Source: Bog-473 sp963756025 (GTDB lineage: Bacteria > Actinomycetota > Acidimicrobiia > Acidimicrobiales > RAAP-2). From it: 64,000 nucleotides of DNA. The notes beneath the pieces were generated by a model. The model was not told where the DNA came from. It ran no database searches and worked only from the letters and a program-made list of their open reading frames with translations. The position numbers and the translations under genes were made by a program. Positions within the stretch are counted from its first letter, which is position 1; each line of letters begins with the position of its first letter. The stretch spans positions 4,822 through 68,821 of the forward strand of contig CAVWMF010000003.1 in the NCBI GenBank assembly GCA_963756025.1, written 5' to 3'. Of the stretch, positions 37,929 to 46,685 are shown piece by piece.

Positions 37929-39787
37929 CGCACCCGGGTCATCGGCCCGGGTGGCGACGAAGTCTGACTCTCTGCAGAGCGGCCCTCGCCTTCCTCGTCG
38001 CCGGGGTCGCCGGGGTCTCCGGGATCGCCGGGATCGCCGGGGCGACGACCACAGCCAAGACCAAGACCACGGTGACCTATGTCGGCGTGGCGGGTGGCTC
38101 CATTTCGTTCGGCATGACGCAGGGCCCGACGGGATGCAACGCGCACACGCCGACGGGGGACACCCCGGGCACGTTGACGGTCCTGGGCGCCGTGCTGCCC
38201 AGTGCGTTCTATGTGAGCGAGAACGGTTCGGCGACGGCGAACCTGAACCTGATCACGCAGTCCGAGGTCGTCAGCGTTCCTCCCCACGGCCCGGAGACGA
38301 TCGTGTACACGCTGAACCCCAAAGCGGTCTGGGCGGACGGTGTGCCGATCACGGCCAAGGACTTCATTTACGCCTGGGAGCAACAGCGGGGCGATCTCAC
38401 GTCCGACCCCAACCTGGTGGCGAGCACGGCCGGCTACAGGGACATCAAGTCGGTGCAAGGCAGTAACAAGGGGCGGACGGTAACCGTGATCTTCCGCCAG
38501 CCCTTCGCGGACTGGCAGATGCTGTTCTCCAATCTGCTGCCGGCGCACATCATGGAGAAGGCCGGATGGAACCCTTCGTGCACCACGGTCAACCCGGCGA
38601 TCGACCTCTCCGGCGGCCCTTTCCGTCTGGCGAAGGTCTCGGCGCAGTCCATTGTCCTGAAGGCCAATCCCAAATGGTGGGGAACGCCACCGAACGCGCG
38701 GAGCATCACGGTGCACATCGCCTCGAGCTCCACGCAGCTGGCCAAATGGGTGCGGAGCGACTTCGTGCAGGTGGCGCTGCCCGACGAGCTGACCCCAGCG
38801 TTCTTGACCGAGGTGACGTCACTGCCCCACGTCCAGAGCCAGGTCAGCCTGTCCAGCTCCGTGTTGCAGCTGGAGATGGCCAGTGGTCCGGCGAGCGAGC
38901 TGACGCCCGACATGCGCCTCGCCATTGCACTCTCGGTCGACCGTCAGGCCCTGGTGGACCGGCAGGTCAACTGGGCGCTGTCGAGTGTGCAGGTGGCGAC
39001 CAGCCATATCTATGCGCAAGGCCAGGACGGCTACCACTCGTCGACCACGACGACCCCGACGACCACCGCCAACGGGCCGCCGACCACGGGGACATCGACG
39101 TCGACGACCGTGGTCGGACAGGGGGGGACCGTCAACTTCCCCGTGACGCCGACCCCGGTGCAGGCCGCATCTCTGATGACGGCTTCGGGGTACTCCCGGA
39201 CGCCGCCCGGCGCCTGGCACAACGCGTTCGGGGTGCCGCTGACGCTTCGCCTGGCGGTCGACGAGAGTGACCCGTGGGCGGTGGCTGTCGCACCGCAGCT
39301 GCAGGCCCAGCTCATCGGTGCCGGTTTCGCCGTCTCCCTCGTTCCCGAGGCGAGCGCCAATGCCGCAGGTGCCGCGCTGTCGGACGGCTCGGCCGATCTG
39401 GCTCTCCTCGCGCTCACGACCTCGCCGTTCCTCAGCGAGGCCCTGGCGTGGTACTCGGATCTGCTCGGTCCGCCGGGCCAGAACGGCTCGCAGAACTGGA
39501 CGAACTACCAAAGTACGACGTTCGAGAATCTGATCACCAAGGCGTCGCAGCAACTGAACTCGGGGACTCCGGCGGCAACGGCCTATGCAGCCGCCGACCT
39601 GCAGCTGTGGGAAGACCTGGTGGCCCTCCCTCTCTTCACCGAGCCCAGTGCGATGGCCTGGAGCCGCAAGGTTGCGGAAGTAACCCCGACGCCGACCAGC
39701 AACAGCCTCCTCTGGTATGCGCAGTACTGGGCCGTCCGGGTCCCGCAGTCGGTCAACAACACCACGCCGGCGTTACCCAGCCCCTGA
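37925..39787 (+). CDS. ABC transporter substrate-binding protein, family 5 (peptide/nickel type)
   Basis: A 620-residue secreted protein. A hydrophobic signal segment lies at about residues 20-40 (AALAFLVAGVAGVSGIAGIAG); the absence of a lipobox Cys right after it leaves the anchoring unclear. The mature part has family-5 features: TLNPKAVWADGVPITAKDFIYAWE, then FRQPFADWQMLFSNLLPAHIM and MRLAIALSVDRQALV. A Thr/Ser-rich stretch (TTTTPTTTANGPPTTGTS) interrupts the second lobe. The GTG overlaps secG. No permease or ATPase genes accompany it, so the ligand, probably an oligopeptide, is unassigned. It is the last gene before the tRNA-borne island. Confidence 0.8.
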   Translation: MTHPGHRPGWRRSLTLCRAALAFLVAGVAGVSGIAGIAGATTTAKTKTTVTYVGVAGGSISFGMTQGPTGCNAHTPTGDTPGTLTVLGAVLPSAFYVSENGSATANLNLITQSEVVSVPPHGPETIVYTLNPKAVWADGVPITAKDFIYAWEQQRGDLTSDPNLVASTAGYRDIKSVQGSNKGRTVTVIFRQPFADWQMLFSNLLPAHIMEKAGWNPSCTTVNPAIDLSGGPFRLAKVSAQSIVLKANPKWWGTPPNARSITVHIASSSTQLAKWVRSDFVQVALPDELTPAFLTEVTSLPHVQSQVSLSSSVLQLEMASGPASELTPDMRLAIALSVDRQALVDRQVNWALSSVQVATSHIYAQGQDGYHSSTTTTPTTTANGPPTTGTSTSTTVVGQGGTVNFPVTPTPVQAASLMTASGYSRTPPGAWHNAFGVPLTLRLAVDESDPWAVAVAPQLQAQLIGAGFAVSLVPEASANAAGAALSDGSADLALLALTTSPFLSEALAWYSDLLGPPGQNGSQNWTNYQSTTFENLITKASQQLNSGTPAATAYAAADLQLWEDLVALPLFTEPSAMAWSRKVAEVTPTPTSNSLLWYAQYWAVRVPQSVNNTTPALPSP

Positions 39788-39883
39788 CCCCGGCCCGGGC
39801 TGCCTCCGTGAGTGGCGCAGGGTTCAAAGAGGGCCATTGACCACGCGCTACGCTCTCGGGGCGCTCCTCGGAGTGGCAGGCCG

Positions 39884-39967
39884 GTCGGAGTGGCGGAATA
39901 GGCAGACGCGCCAGCTTGAGGGGCTGGTGCCCGCAAGGGCGTGGGGGTTCAAGTCCCCCCTCCGACA
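39884..39967 (+). tRNA. tRNA-Leu (anticodon GAG)
   Basis: A full cloverleaf can be drawn. The acceptor stem is GTCGGAG with CTCCGAC, the D-stem GCG/CGC, the anticodon stem CCAGC/GCTGG with loop TTGAGGG giving anticodon GAG (39918-39920), a long class II variable arm GCCC/GGGC, and the T-stem GGGGG/CCCCC with loop TTCAAGT. The discriminator is A at 39967 and CCA is not encoded. The long variable arm with GAG means Leu, reading CTC and CTT. Its 3' end is the left attachment site of the island, and the recombinase gene on the other strand ends inside its T-loop. Confidence 0.97.
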
Positions 39968-41697
39968 CGCTCCAAGTCCACGCCCCTCGGGCCTGTGACC
40001 TGGGAGGTTCCACAGTTGTGGTTTCCACCGACACGCTCCGCGGCCACGCTTCGCAGTGTGGATGTCAGCTTGACCTCTTCGGTTGTCCCGACGCGTCGGT
40101 ACCGCACGGTCAGCCCGAGCGCTTGGTAGAGCGCAGCTCGGTCGGCCTGCTCGATGCGATCGAGCAGTTCGGGTAAATCTCGGAGTGCTGTGAGGGTCTC
40201 GAGAACCAGCTCAAGAAGGAGGGGCTTGGGGCTCGGTGGGGCGGTCGCCAACACTGCCTCGGCAGCGGATTTCTCTCGTTGGGTAGCCGCTATTCGAGAG
40301 GCGATGACCTCGGCGGGGATACCCGCCTCCAGGCCGTCGAGGTGTTTCGACAGCTTGCGTTCGCACTCGCTGAGCGTCGCTCGGGCCCGGGCGATGGCCG
40401 GATCTTCTCGGTGTCCCAGGGAATCCTCCTCGACGATCTGGGCTGCCGTTGCCTCTATGCGGTCCGCTGAGAACAAATCACAGAGCCAGGCGTCGACGTG
40501 GGGGAGTAGGCGATCCTCGCGCACCGCCAAGGTCCGAGGATGATCATTGACCGCCACGGGGTAGTCACTGCTCACCCTGCAGCGGTAAAAGGCGTGGCCC
40601 CGAACCAGATTGCCTTGCAACTTCTTTTCGCAGCAGTCGCAGACCACGAGCCCAGCCAGCGGATAGCGGGATGGCTCGGCGTGGCGCACCCCCACGTGCG
40701 TCTTGCGGCGCCGGGGCGTGACCGCGTTGGTTCGGGTATTGGCAGCGACGAGCGCCTGGACCCGGTGCCAGGTCGACTCGTCCACGATGGCGTCATAGGT
40801 CTGCACCGATGCGGTGACCCATTCCGCCCGGTCCTGCCACTTTTGGCGGGTCACATGGCCGAGCGCAGGAACATCGGGGTCGAGCAGGATGTCCGCCTTC
40901 TTGGTGCGGCCGGAGACGTGATAGCCGAGGTACCGCGGGTTGGCGAGGATGCTGCGTACCGCCGACATCGCCCACGCGTGCCCGGACCGGTGCGAGTTGC
41001 GGGACCGGTCGTGAGCGGATGGACTCGGTACCCCTTCATTGGTCAGCACGGTGGCGATCTGCTTGTATCCCGCGCCGGCCAGGTAGGAGTCATAGATCCG
41101 CTGTACGACAGGAGCCGTCACCGGGTCGGGTGCGAGTTGATGGAGCCGGGCGCCCGAGGCCGCTTTGGATGGGTTCGAATGAGGTCCGCGATCGGCGATC
41201 AGGTAGCCGTAGGGGGGACGACCACCAAGCCAGCGACCGGCCTGGGCGTGGGCACGAACGGCATTGGCGACACGTAGTCGGGTGCGGTTGCGCTCCGAAC
41301 GACTCATGGTGCCGTAGTTAGAGAGAGCCATGTAGTGCCCGTCGTTGTTGATATCGACAGCCCCGCCCAGTTCGGGTACCCACAACCCAACGCCGTAGTG
41401 GGCGAACTGGAACAGGATCCCCTCAAACTGCGTGCCGGAGAAGGCACGCTGTGGCTCAGCAATGACCAGCGCATCCCAGCCGCGGTTCAAGTCCTTCAAG
41501 TCACGCAGAATGCGGGAGGCTTCGGGACGACGGTCCCAGGGCAAACTTCTGCTCTTGTCGATGTCGTGATACGTAGTCACGATCTCGCCATGGGGGGCGA
41601 CGAGACGAGCGGCGACGTCGGTTTGCCAGCGCAGGCTGTCGGCCGGGTCTTGGAGGTCGTCAGTAGAGGTACGGGCGCTGAGTGCGAACCGGATCAC
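39949..41697 (-). CDS. Large serine recombinase (site-specific integrase)
   Basis: A 582-residue serine recombinase. The N-terminal resolvase-type domain has FALSARTSTDD with the candidate catalytic Ser at residue 11; GRPPYGYL marks the start of the recombinase domain, followed by LANPRYLGYHV. A zinc ribbon is visible (CDCCEKKLQGN and YRCR), and a coiled coil follows (ARATLSECERKLSKHLDGLEAG). This size and order define large serine integrases that catalyse integration and excision. The last six codons (VGGGT and stop) are antisense to the tRNA-Leu T-arm, so the host supplies the stop codon after integration. The start overlaps the upstream small gene by four bases. Confidence 0.93.
   Translation of the reverse strand: MIRFALSARTSTDDLQDPADSLRWQTDVAARLVAPHGEIVTTYHDIDKSRSLPWDRRPEASRILRDLKDLNRGWDALVIAEPQRAFSGTQFEGILFQFAHYGVGLWVPELGGAVDINNDGHYMALSNYGTMSRSERNRTRLRVANAVRAHAQAGRWLGGRPPYGYLIADRGPHSNPSKAASGARLHQLAPDPVTAPVVQRIYDSYLAGAGYKQIATVLTNEGVPSPSAHDRSRNSHRSGHAWAMSAVRSILANPRYLGYHVSGRTKKADILLDPDVPALGHVTRQKWQDRAEWVTASVQTYDAIVDESTWHRVQALVAANTRTNAVTPRRRKTHVGVRHAEPSRYPLAGLVVCDCCEKKLQGNLVRGHAFYRCRVSSDYPVAVNDHPRTLAVREDRLLPHVDAWLCDLFSADRIEATAAQIVEEDSLGHREDPAIARARATLSECERKLSKHLDGLEAGIPAEVIASRIAATQREKSAAEAVLATAPPSPKPLLLELVLETLTALRDLPELLDRIEQADRAALYQALGLTVRYRRVGTTEEVKLTSTLRSVAAERVGGNHNCGTSQVTGPRGVDLERVGGGT
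39959..39986. other. attL: tRNA-derived core plus attP right arm
   Basis: The core CCTCCGACACG at 39959-39969 is the 3' end of tRNA-Leu and recurs at 58075-58085. Six bases further on, 39976-39986 reads GTCCACGCCCC, the exact inverse of the 11-bp arm at 58047-58057. Joining the halves gives a symmetric attP centred at the left edge of the core, 17 nt from each arm. The site lies in the 3' end of the recombinase gene. Confidence 0.7.
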
Positions 41698-42011
41698 GCT
41701 GCGTCACCTTTCTGCTGGTCGCGTAAGGCCCGCACAATGCGAGCCAAAACAGCGGCCACGTTCGGGGTCACCTGGGGTGCGCTCTCAGCCGTGAACCGAA
41801 TCGGCTCACGGCCGCCAGAGTCAGATCTTGAGCGACCCTCAACGCTACCCCGAGGTGCGTTGGCGAGAGGCGGATTGGTCAATCTCTCGCTGGATCCTGT
41901 TCCCACCTCAGGCCGGCGTTTCGACTTCAGTTGGAACTGCTCTGCCGGCAATCCAGGGACGGTGCTTGATGAGATCTCCTGCGAAGAAGGGAAAGGCTCT
42001 ATCGAGAACAT
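41694..42011 (-). CDS. Small hypothetical protein coupled to the serine recombinase
   Basis: A possible 105-residue protein whose stop overlaps the recombinase start by four bases (ATGA). The C-terminal half (EPIRFTAESAPQ then VAAVLARIVRALRDQQKGD) has a helical look and is the most credible part; the true start may lie further in, since the first 50 residues are Ser/Pro/Arg-rich. Small uncharacterised proteins just before actinobacterial serine recombinases are common. An alternative frame at 41908-42204 overlaps its N-terminal part. No domain is recognised, and function in integration or regulation is only a guess. Confidence 0.4.
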   Translation of the reverse strand: MFSIEPFPSSQEISSSTVPGLPAEQFQLKSKRRPEVGTGSSERLTNPPLANAPRGSVEGRSRSDSGGREPIRFTAESAPQVTPNVAAVLARIVRALRDQQKGDAA

Positions 42012-42200
42012 TGCCCTTGTAGCCGGCGAGGATGTCCGGAATCAGCACTCGGGTGATGCCGCTCGCCAACAGGGCGTTGACACGGCCGATAACGCGCACT
42101 CCCAGCCAGGCGAGGACGGGCTGTTCTCGATGCCCCATCAGAGCCAAGGGCGCGCCATTCGTTTCGGAGTTGCTGAAGAGTCGGGCGTCCATGCCTCCCA

Positions 42201-43268
42201 CCATGAACAGCGAGGTTCATGAAAACCGTAATGAAAACCTTCATGGCTGGAGATACTTCGAGAAATGTTCGTGCACCTCGAACATCACCCCTCAGGATTG
42301 GCGATCCGATCTCCAGCACTTTTCGCAGGTCAAGGGGTTCACGATGCCAATGATGAAGGGTTCATGGTCACCCCGGCCCAGCCGCAACGAAAATTCGAGG
42401 AGTTACGTGGTCCCAACTGGCACGGGCCCGTCGACGCCGTTCGGCGCTCGGCTGGTGTCGCGCCGTCGTTGGCCGTCAATCGTCGCTGCGGAATACGGCT
42501 CGCCCCCGGAGATCGCCGGCCACGCCGGCGCCGGGGTCGGCCTTTATTTCCTCGCTCGGCCCGTGGCCGTCCATTGACAGCCGCCGCCGGTGCGAAAAAT
42601 CGCGCGAAGGTGATCGATGACGGGAAAAGGCGGGGCGACAAGCGCCCCACCCGCCATCAAACACCAAATAGAGGGCCGAATCCTTGCCGGTCGGCACGGA
42701 TCGACGGATTGAAAGAAACCCTGCGTGCGGGGTTCATGGTTGCCACTATGAAGGGTTCACGATGCGGTGGCCCGTTAGGTCGTTACTTGGCCGTCCATTG
42801 GTCGGACAAGGCAAAGCGTCGCACAATGTCCCAGGTCAAAGGGTTCATGGCGGCAACCATGAACCCTTCCATGATGGAGCAGGGAGCGGTCATCATGGAG
42901 GAAAGCTCGTGTGTGTCGAATCCGCGGCCCAGTTCCTTGTATGCGAACACACCAACCGAATCAACGGCCGCCGAACCACAACCAAGCTGCAAGGCAACTC
43001 GACAGAGGGGTCGCGTCCTCACCCTCGTCTGCCGGGTGGGAGACACATTTGTCCTGCTCACGAGGACCGAGGAATCGCGCGAACATGACTGCCGTCCTTC
43101 GCCGTCAGTTCCTCTGTTGTGAGGACAACCCTCCGCCGTTCGACCGAAGCGCGAAGACAAAACGAGAACCGGTAGGTCTCACCGTTTCCCTGTCGAGCCC
43201 GACGATTATGAAGGTCGCGGCGCGTCATGAAGGACAGAGCAAGATAGATGAACAGTTGCACTGTTCAT
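42201..43268. repeat. Noncoding region with repeated GTTCATGG/CCATGAAC palindromes (candidate origin or operator array)
   Basis: About 1.07 kb without a supported gene. The motif GTTCATGG, its complement, or a near copy (GTTCACGAT) occurs at about 42201-42246, 42334-42345, 42355-42367, 42729-42739, 42751-42763, 42839-42868 and 43248-43270. Palindromic arrangements are ATGAAC-6-GTTCAT at 42203-42220, a perfect 12-bp inverted repeat (AAGGGTTCATGG, six-base loop) at 42839-42868, and a perfect 9-bp one at 43248-43268. A GGGGCG hairpin lies at 42632-42648. Placement before mobC and the relaxase suggests oriT, iterons or an operator array. Confidence 0.7.
43248..43268. promoter_or_regulatory. 9-bp perfect palindrome before mobC
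   Basis: ATGAACAGT, three bases, then ACTGTTCAT. It overlaps the first possible mobC start codon at 43267 and repeats the motif found through the preceding kilobase, so it is a good candidate operator for the mob genes. Confidence 0.5.
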
Positions 43269-43350
43269 GGTGGCGTTGCCGGTGGCCCCGCTCCGGTCCT
43301 GTCCCCGAGTTGTACTCGGGATCGCTGCGCTGGGCGTCTGCAAGCATCCA

Positions 43351-43770
43351 GTGACCGAATCAGAAACTGCGTCAGAGGGGACGACGTCGACCAAGGTCAT
43401 TCGGATGAGGCGTTCTCCGGGCGGGCGCCATCGGCTCCTCGGAGTGCGTCTCACCGAGGTGGAGGAACGCCAGATTCGTCACCTGGCCGAGAAGGCCGGC
43501 CTCTCGGCGCAACGTTTTGTCGTGGAAGCGGCGCTGTCGGGTTCGACGGCCGCGGCGGCACAACGGCGCGTGGCCCAGCGTGACGCCGAGCGGGCTCGGC
43601 TCATCTTGGCGAGCATCTCGAACAACGTGAACCAACTGGCCAAGTGGGCGAACACCAACCACGTCCTCCCCGACACCTTTGCCGCATGTATCGACGACAT
43701 TCGTCGAACCACCAGCGCGGTGACCGACACCGCGCAGCGTCTCGGATCCGTCTTTGAGCCCGAGCGATGA
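43351..43770 (+). CDS. mobC: MobC-like relaxosome accessory protein
   Basis: About 139 residues from the GTG at 43351. Longer (ATG 43267) and shorter (ATG 43405) starts are possible; none has a strong Shine-Dalgarno. The core LLGVRLTEVEERQIRHLAEKAGLSAQ resembles a ribbon-helix-helix-like DNA-binding region, and ISNNVNQLAKWANTNHVLP is the typical MobC segment. MobC proteins bind oriT and help the relaxase open the duplex. The stop overlaps the relaxase start by four bases (ATGA), so the two are coupled. The palindrome array upstream is its likely binding region. Confidence 0.75.
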   Translation: MTESETASEGTTSTKVIRMRRSPGGRHRLLGVRLTEVEERQIRHLAEKAGLSAQRFVVEAALSGSTAAAAQRRVAQRDAERARLILASISNNVNQLAKWANTNHVLPDTFAACIDDIRRTTSAVTDTAQRLGSVFEPER

Positions 43771-45287
43771 TCGCCAAGGTCACCCGGGGGGCAAGCGGCC
43801 GCGGGTTGATCCGGTACCTGCTCGGACCGGGGAGGGGGAACGAGCACACAGATCAGCGGGTCATCACCGCGGGCCTGGTTCTGGGCGGCGAGGCATTGGC
43901 GAGCGCCAACTTGTCAGCCCAGAAGATCGCTGATCTCGGAGCGGCCCTCGATGAGGCCAACGACGCCTACGGCACGAATCCGATGGGAGGGCATCTCTAC
44001 CACCTTTCATTGTCGCTTCCCCCCGGGGATCGCCTGCTCAGCGATGAGGAGTGGGCACAGATAAGCCAGGTGGTCATTGAATCTTTGGGGTTCGAGGGAA
44101 GAGGAACACAGCCAGCGGCCTGGGTGGCGATCGGGCACGGGGTGAGCGCACAGGGCAACCAACACATCCATATCGCCGCTTCGCTGGTGCGCATTGACGG
44201 GAGCAAGGTGGACTTCTGGCGCGACCGAAAGACCCTCTCCCGGGCCTGTGCCAAGCTCGAGGATGCCTACGGGCTCAGCGTCGTCGAGGGTCGAGCGGGC
44301 AGAGGGCTGCCCGGGTTGAGCAGAGCCGAGTTGGAGCGCACTACCAGAGAGCAGTTGGCCGAACCCCCGCGGATGACCCTGGCCCGTCTTGTGCGCGAGG
44401 CATCGGTCGCTTCCAAAGATGAAGCCGAGTTCGTCCGGCGGATGCGGGGGAGCGGCGCCCTGGTGCGACCCCGTTTCGAGACCGGTAGCCAACATGAGGT
44501 GGTCGGGTACTCAGTGGCCATCAGGTCCACGGGTGGGGCGGCGCCGATCTGGTTCGGCGGCGGGAAGCTGGCCAAAGACCTGACGTTGCCGCACCTTCGT
44601 CAGTTCTGGCCCGCTTCCAATGACGATCGCGCGGTGGCCGTGGTCGAATGGCGCGCCCCCAAGTCGGTCTTCCCCGGCAGGGAGGCTCTGGGCGGTCACC
44701 CAAATGACTGGCATCGGGCGGTGGCGGCAGCGGAAAGGTCGGCGGAACGCCTGAGAGCCGTCCCGCTGACGGATCTCCCAGCGTGGCGTGGGGCGGCACG
44801 CGAAGCCGCCGGGGTGTTCGCCGCCTGGTCGAGGCGCCTGGAAGGAAAGAGTCCAGGACCTCTGGCGGCAACAGCAGACGTACTCGCTCGATCGGCACAG
44901 AACCGAGCGGGTGAATTCGCGCCGGACAGAGGAGCGGTGCGAGACTTTCGAGGAGTAGCGGCAATCGTCGCCCAGTCCCAACTGAGCAGAGATTCTCCCA
45001 TGGCTTGGGCCATGCTGATCAACCAACTGGGCCGAACACTTCGAACTATCGGTGATGCGCACGCCGCCCGGGGTGAAGCAGAGATGGCCAAGCTGCTCGT
45101 CGACGGTTTGTCCTCTGAAATCGCGTCGTTGCACGACCGCTTCGAGACGAACTCGATACAAGAGCTGGTTCCGGCTGAACGTGCACATGAGGTTCGCTCT
45201 TTTGCGGAGGCGGGAAGGGATCTCCAGCACCAAGCCAAGCATCACCGAGGACGGGGGCAGAGCCCGGGTCGAAGCCTCGGACGATGA
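43767..45287 (+). CDS. Relaxase / mobilization nuclease (MobA/VirD2-like)
   Basis: A 506-residue protein. The N-terminal relaxase domain starts MIAKVTRGASGRGLIRYLLG; GHLYHLSLSLPPGDRLL follows and the metal-binding HxH motif is in GNQHIHIAASLVR near residue 132. Such enzymes nick oriT through a Tyr and stay linked to the transferred strand; the Tyr at residue 17 is the likely nucleophile. The C-terminal 250 residues are not recognised and contain no helicase motifs, as in mobilizable rather than self-transferring elements. No VirB/VirD4-type genes are present in the island, so transfer would need a helper. Confidence 0.85.
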   Translation: MIAKVTRGASGRGLIRYLLGPGRGNEHTDQRVITAGLVLGGEALASANLSAQKIADLGAALDEANDAYGTNPMGGHLYHLSLSLPPGDRLLSDEEWAQISQVVIESLGFEGRGTQPAAWVAIGHGVSAQGNQHIHIAASLVRIDGSKVDFWRDRKTLSRACAKLEDAYGLSVVEGRAGRGLPGLSRAELERTTREQLAEPPRMTLARLVREASVASKDEAEFVRRMRGSGALVRPRFETGSQHEVVGYSVAIRSTGGAAPIWFGGGKLAKDLTLPHLRQFWPASNDDRAVAVVEWRAPKSVFPGREALGGHPNDWHRAVAAAERSAERLRAVPLTDLPAWRGAAREAAGVFAAWSRRLEGKSPGPLAATADVLARSAQNRAGEFAPDRGAVRDFRGVAAIVAQSQLSRDSPMAWAMLINQLGRTLRTIGDAHAARGEAEMAKLLVDGLSSEIASLHDRFETNSIQELVPAERAHEVRSFAEAGRDLQHQAKHHRGRGQSPGRSLGR

Positions 45288-46222
45288 CCAACTGGAGTCT
45301 AAAGTTGCTTCGATCAGGACGCCGGTTCTGGGCGCCATGTCGATCGAGGTCAAGGACCGAGTAGCAGCCATCAGTTTCAGTTGACGCCCCGTCACCGGAC
45401 CCTTTTCCGGGCTGGGTCTGGGGATAGGCACTCACGCGAGCGCTTTTTGAGCGGGCTCGTTCCCGTAGCCCGTTCCGCTTGTGGCGATGGTCGGTGGTCC
45501 AGTCGTCAGCACGGTGGGGCGTGTTTCTCCTCTCGAGACCCTACCTTCGGCTACATGGGCTGCAAAGGTGTGTAACCGGGCCGCCAGCCATCTCGCTGGA
45601 GTACCCATGTGCGTCGAGTTGGTAGGCCCAGTCGCCGAGGCCAGGACAGACTTCTGTGGAACTCGATTGTCGTGGGCAGGCAAGACCCTAAATGCACAGC
45701 GAATCGTTGAGCCAGGGGAGCGACGCTGAGCAGATTGTGGGCTCACTGACCGGGCCACAGCTCTTTTTTCGGCCATTTTTGAGCGTCATACGAGTGCCGT
45801 CTTCAAGTTTCTAGCCCGACAGGTAAACGAGGAGCTGGCCGACGATCTTCTGTCAGAGACCTTCATCGTGGTTTTCGCTGCAGGGCCAACGGATCTGCCC
45901 GGGAGCTCCGCTGGGCGTCGAGGCGGGGGTTACTTCCGCCTTGGAGCGAATGGTGGCGGACCGGACGTTCAGGTGGACGAGCGTGACCGGACCGTGCGTG
46001 ACGGCCAGGCCCAAGAGGACGAACGGTGATGGGAGCGGTGCCGTTCCAACGCTCGAGGCCAGCTGAGAGCAGCCCCAGGCGATCACGCACCCCCAGATGC
46101 CGGCGAGCGAGTATGGCTATGAAGCCACTATCCATGGTGGAGTATCCACGTCCTGGTTGCGGGTGGAGCTGGTCCGGTAGCCCACTTCCCATTCGAACAA
46201 GTAGATGGTGACTCGGGGGAAT
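45288..46222. other. Intergenic stretch after the relaxase gene
   Basis: These 935 bp have lower GC than the neighbours and hold no gene that I can support. Short open frames exist on both strands (for example 45432-45776 and 45863-46192, minus) but none has a recognisable domain, codon bias or start signal. Several T-runs are present (45446-45450, 45763-45768) without a strong terminator stem. It may be decayed mobile-element DNA. Confidence 0.5.
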
Positions 46223-46453
46223 TCACCCATCCGTTTCCTGGTCCGGATTGACCGAAACGAGCTCGACTCCGAGTTCTTGGATCTGCTCGATGAGTCCGAG
46301 AAGGTGTGCCTGATCCGCCACGGGTCCGCTCAATACCGTCATGCCGGCCTCGTTGCGCAGTTGCATGCCATCAAAGAGGAATGCAAACGAATCGCCCAGC
46401 TCCCCCCTTAGGACGAGTCGATATCTGCGAGTTTGCGCCTCGTTACCTTCCAT
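46223..46453 (-). CDS. Small conserved hypothetical protein
   Basis: A 76-residue acidic protein with a compact fold: RYRLVLRGELGDSFAFLFDG, then GMTVLSGPVADQAHLLGLIEQIQELGVELVSV. The pattern of beta strand, strand, helix, strand resembles small actinobacterial proteins of unknown function found singly in many genomes and often near mobile elements. No catalytic motif is visible. It lies alone between the relaxase region and the 542-residue protein, transcribed leftward, and shows sound codon use. I recognise the family type but know no function. Confidence 0.65.
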   Translation of the reverse strand: MEGNEAQTRRYRLVLRGELGDSFAFLFDGMQLRNEAGMTVLSGPVADQAHLLGLIEQIQELGVELVSVNPDQETDG

Positions 46454-46685
46454 CCCAAGGCAGCCTTACATTCTGGGCGCTACCCGTCATCACCTTTGAG
46501 GCGATTCACCTAGGGGAGTTCGTCGACCCGGCCGTGCGATCCGGCGCCGCTTGCCCGCGTGACGTCAAATGACATCGCCAACGTGGTAACGGGCGACGTT
46601 ACATGGTGGCCACTGGTGAGGAAGGTCTTCTGCTCGCTAGACCCACTTGACAGTTTGGTTCTGAACAGATGAGGCAAGTTTTGAG

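Noticed and set aside
41908..42204. Possible 98-residue minus-strand gene beside the recombinase
   Set aside because: It overlaps the better supported coupled small gene, and no family is recognised; it might be real but cannot be supported.
45432..45776. Possible 114-residue minus-strand gene after the relaxase
   Set aside because: Low-complexity composition, no domain and no start signal.
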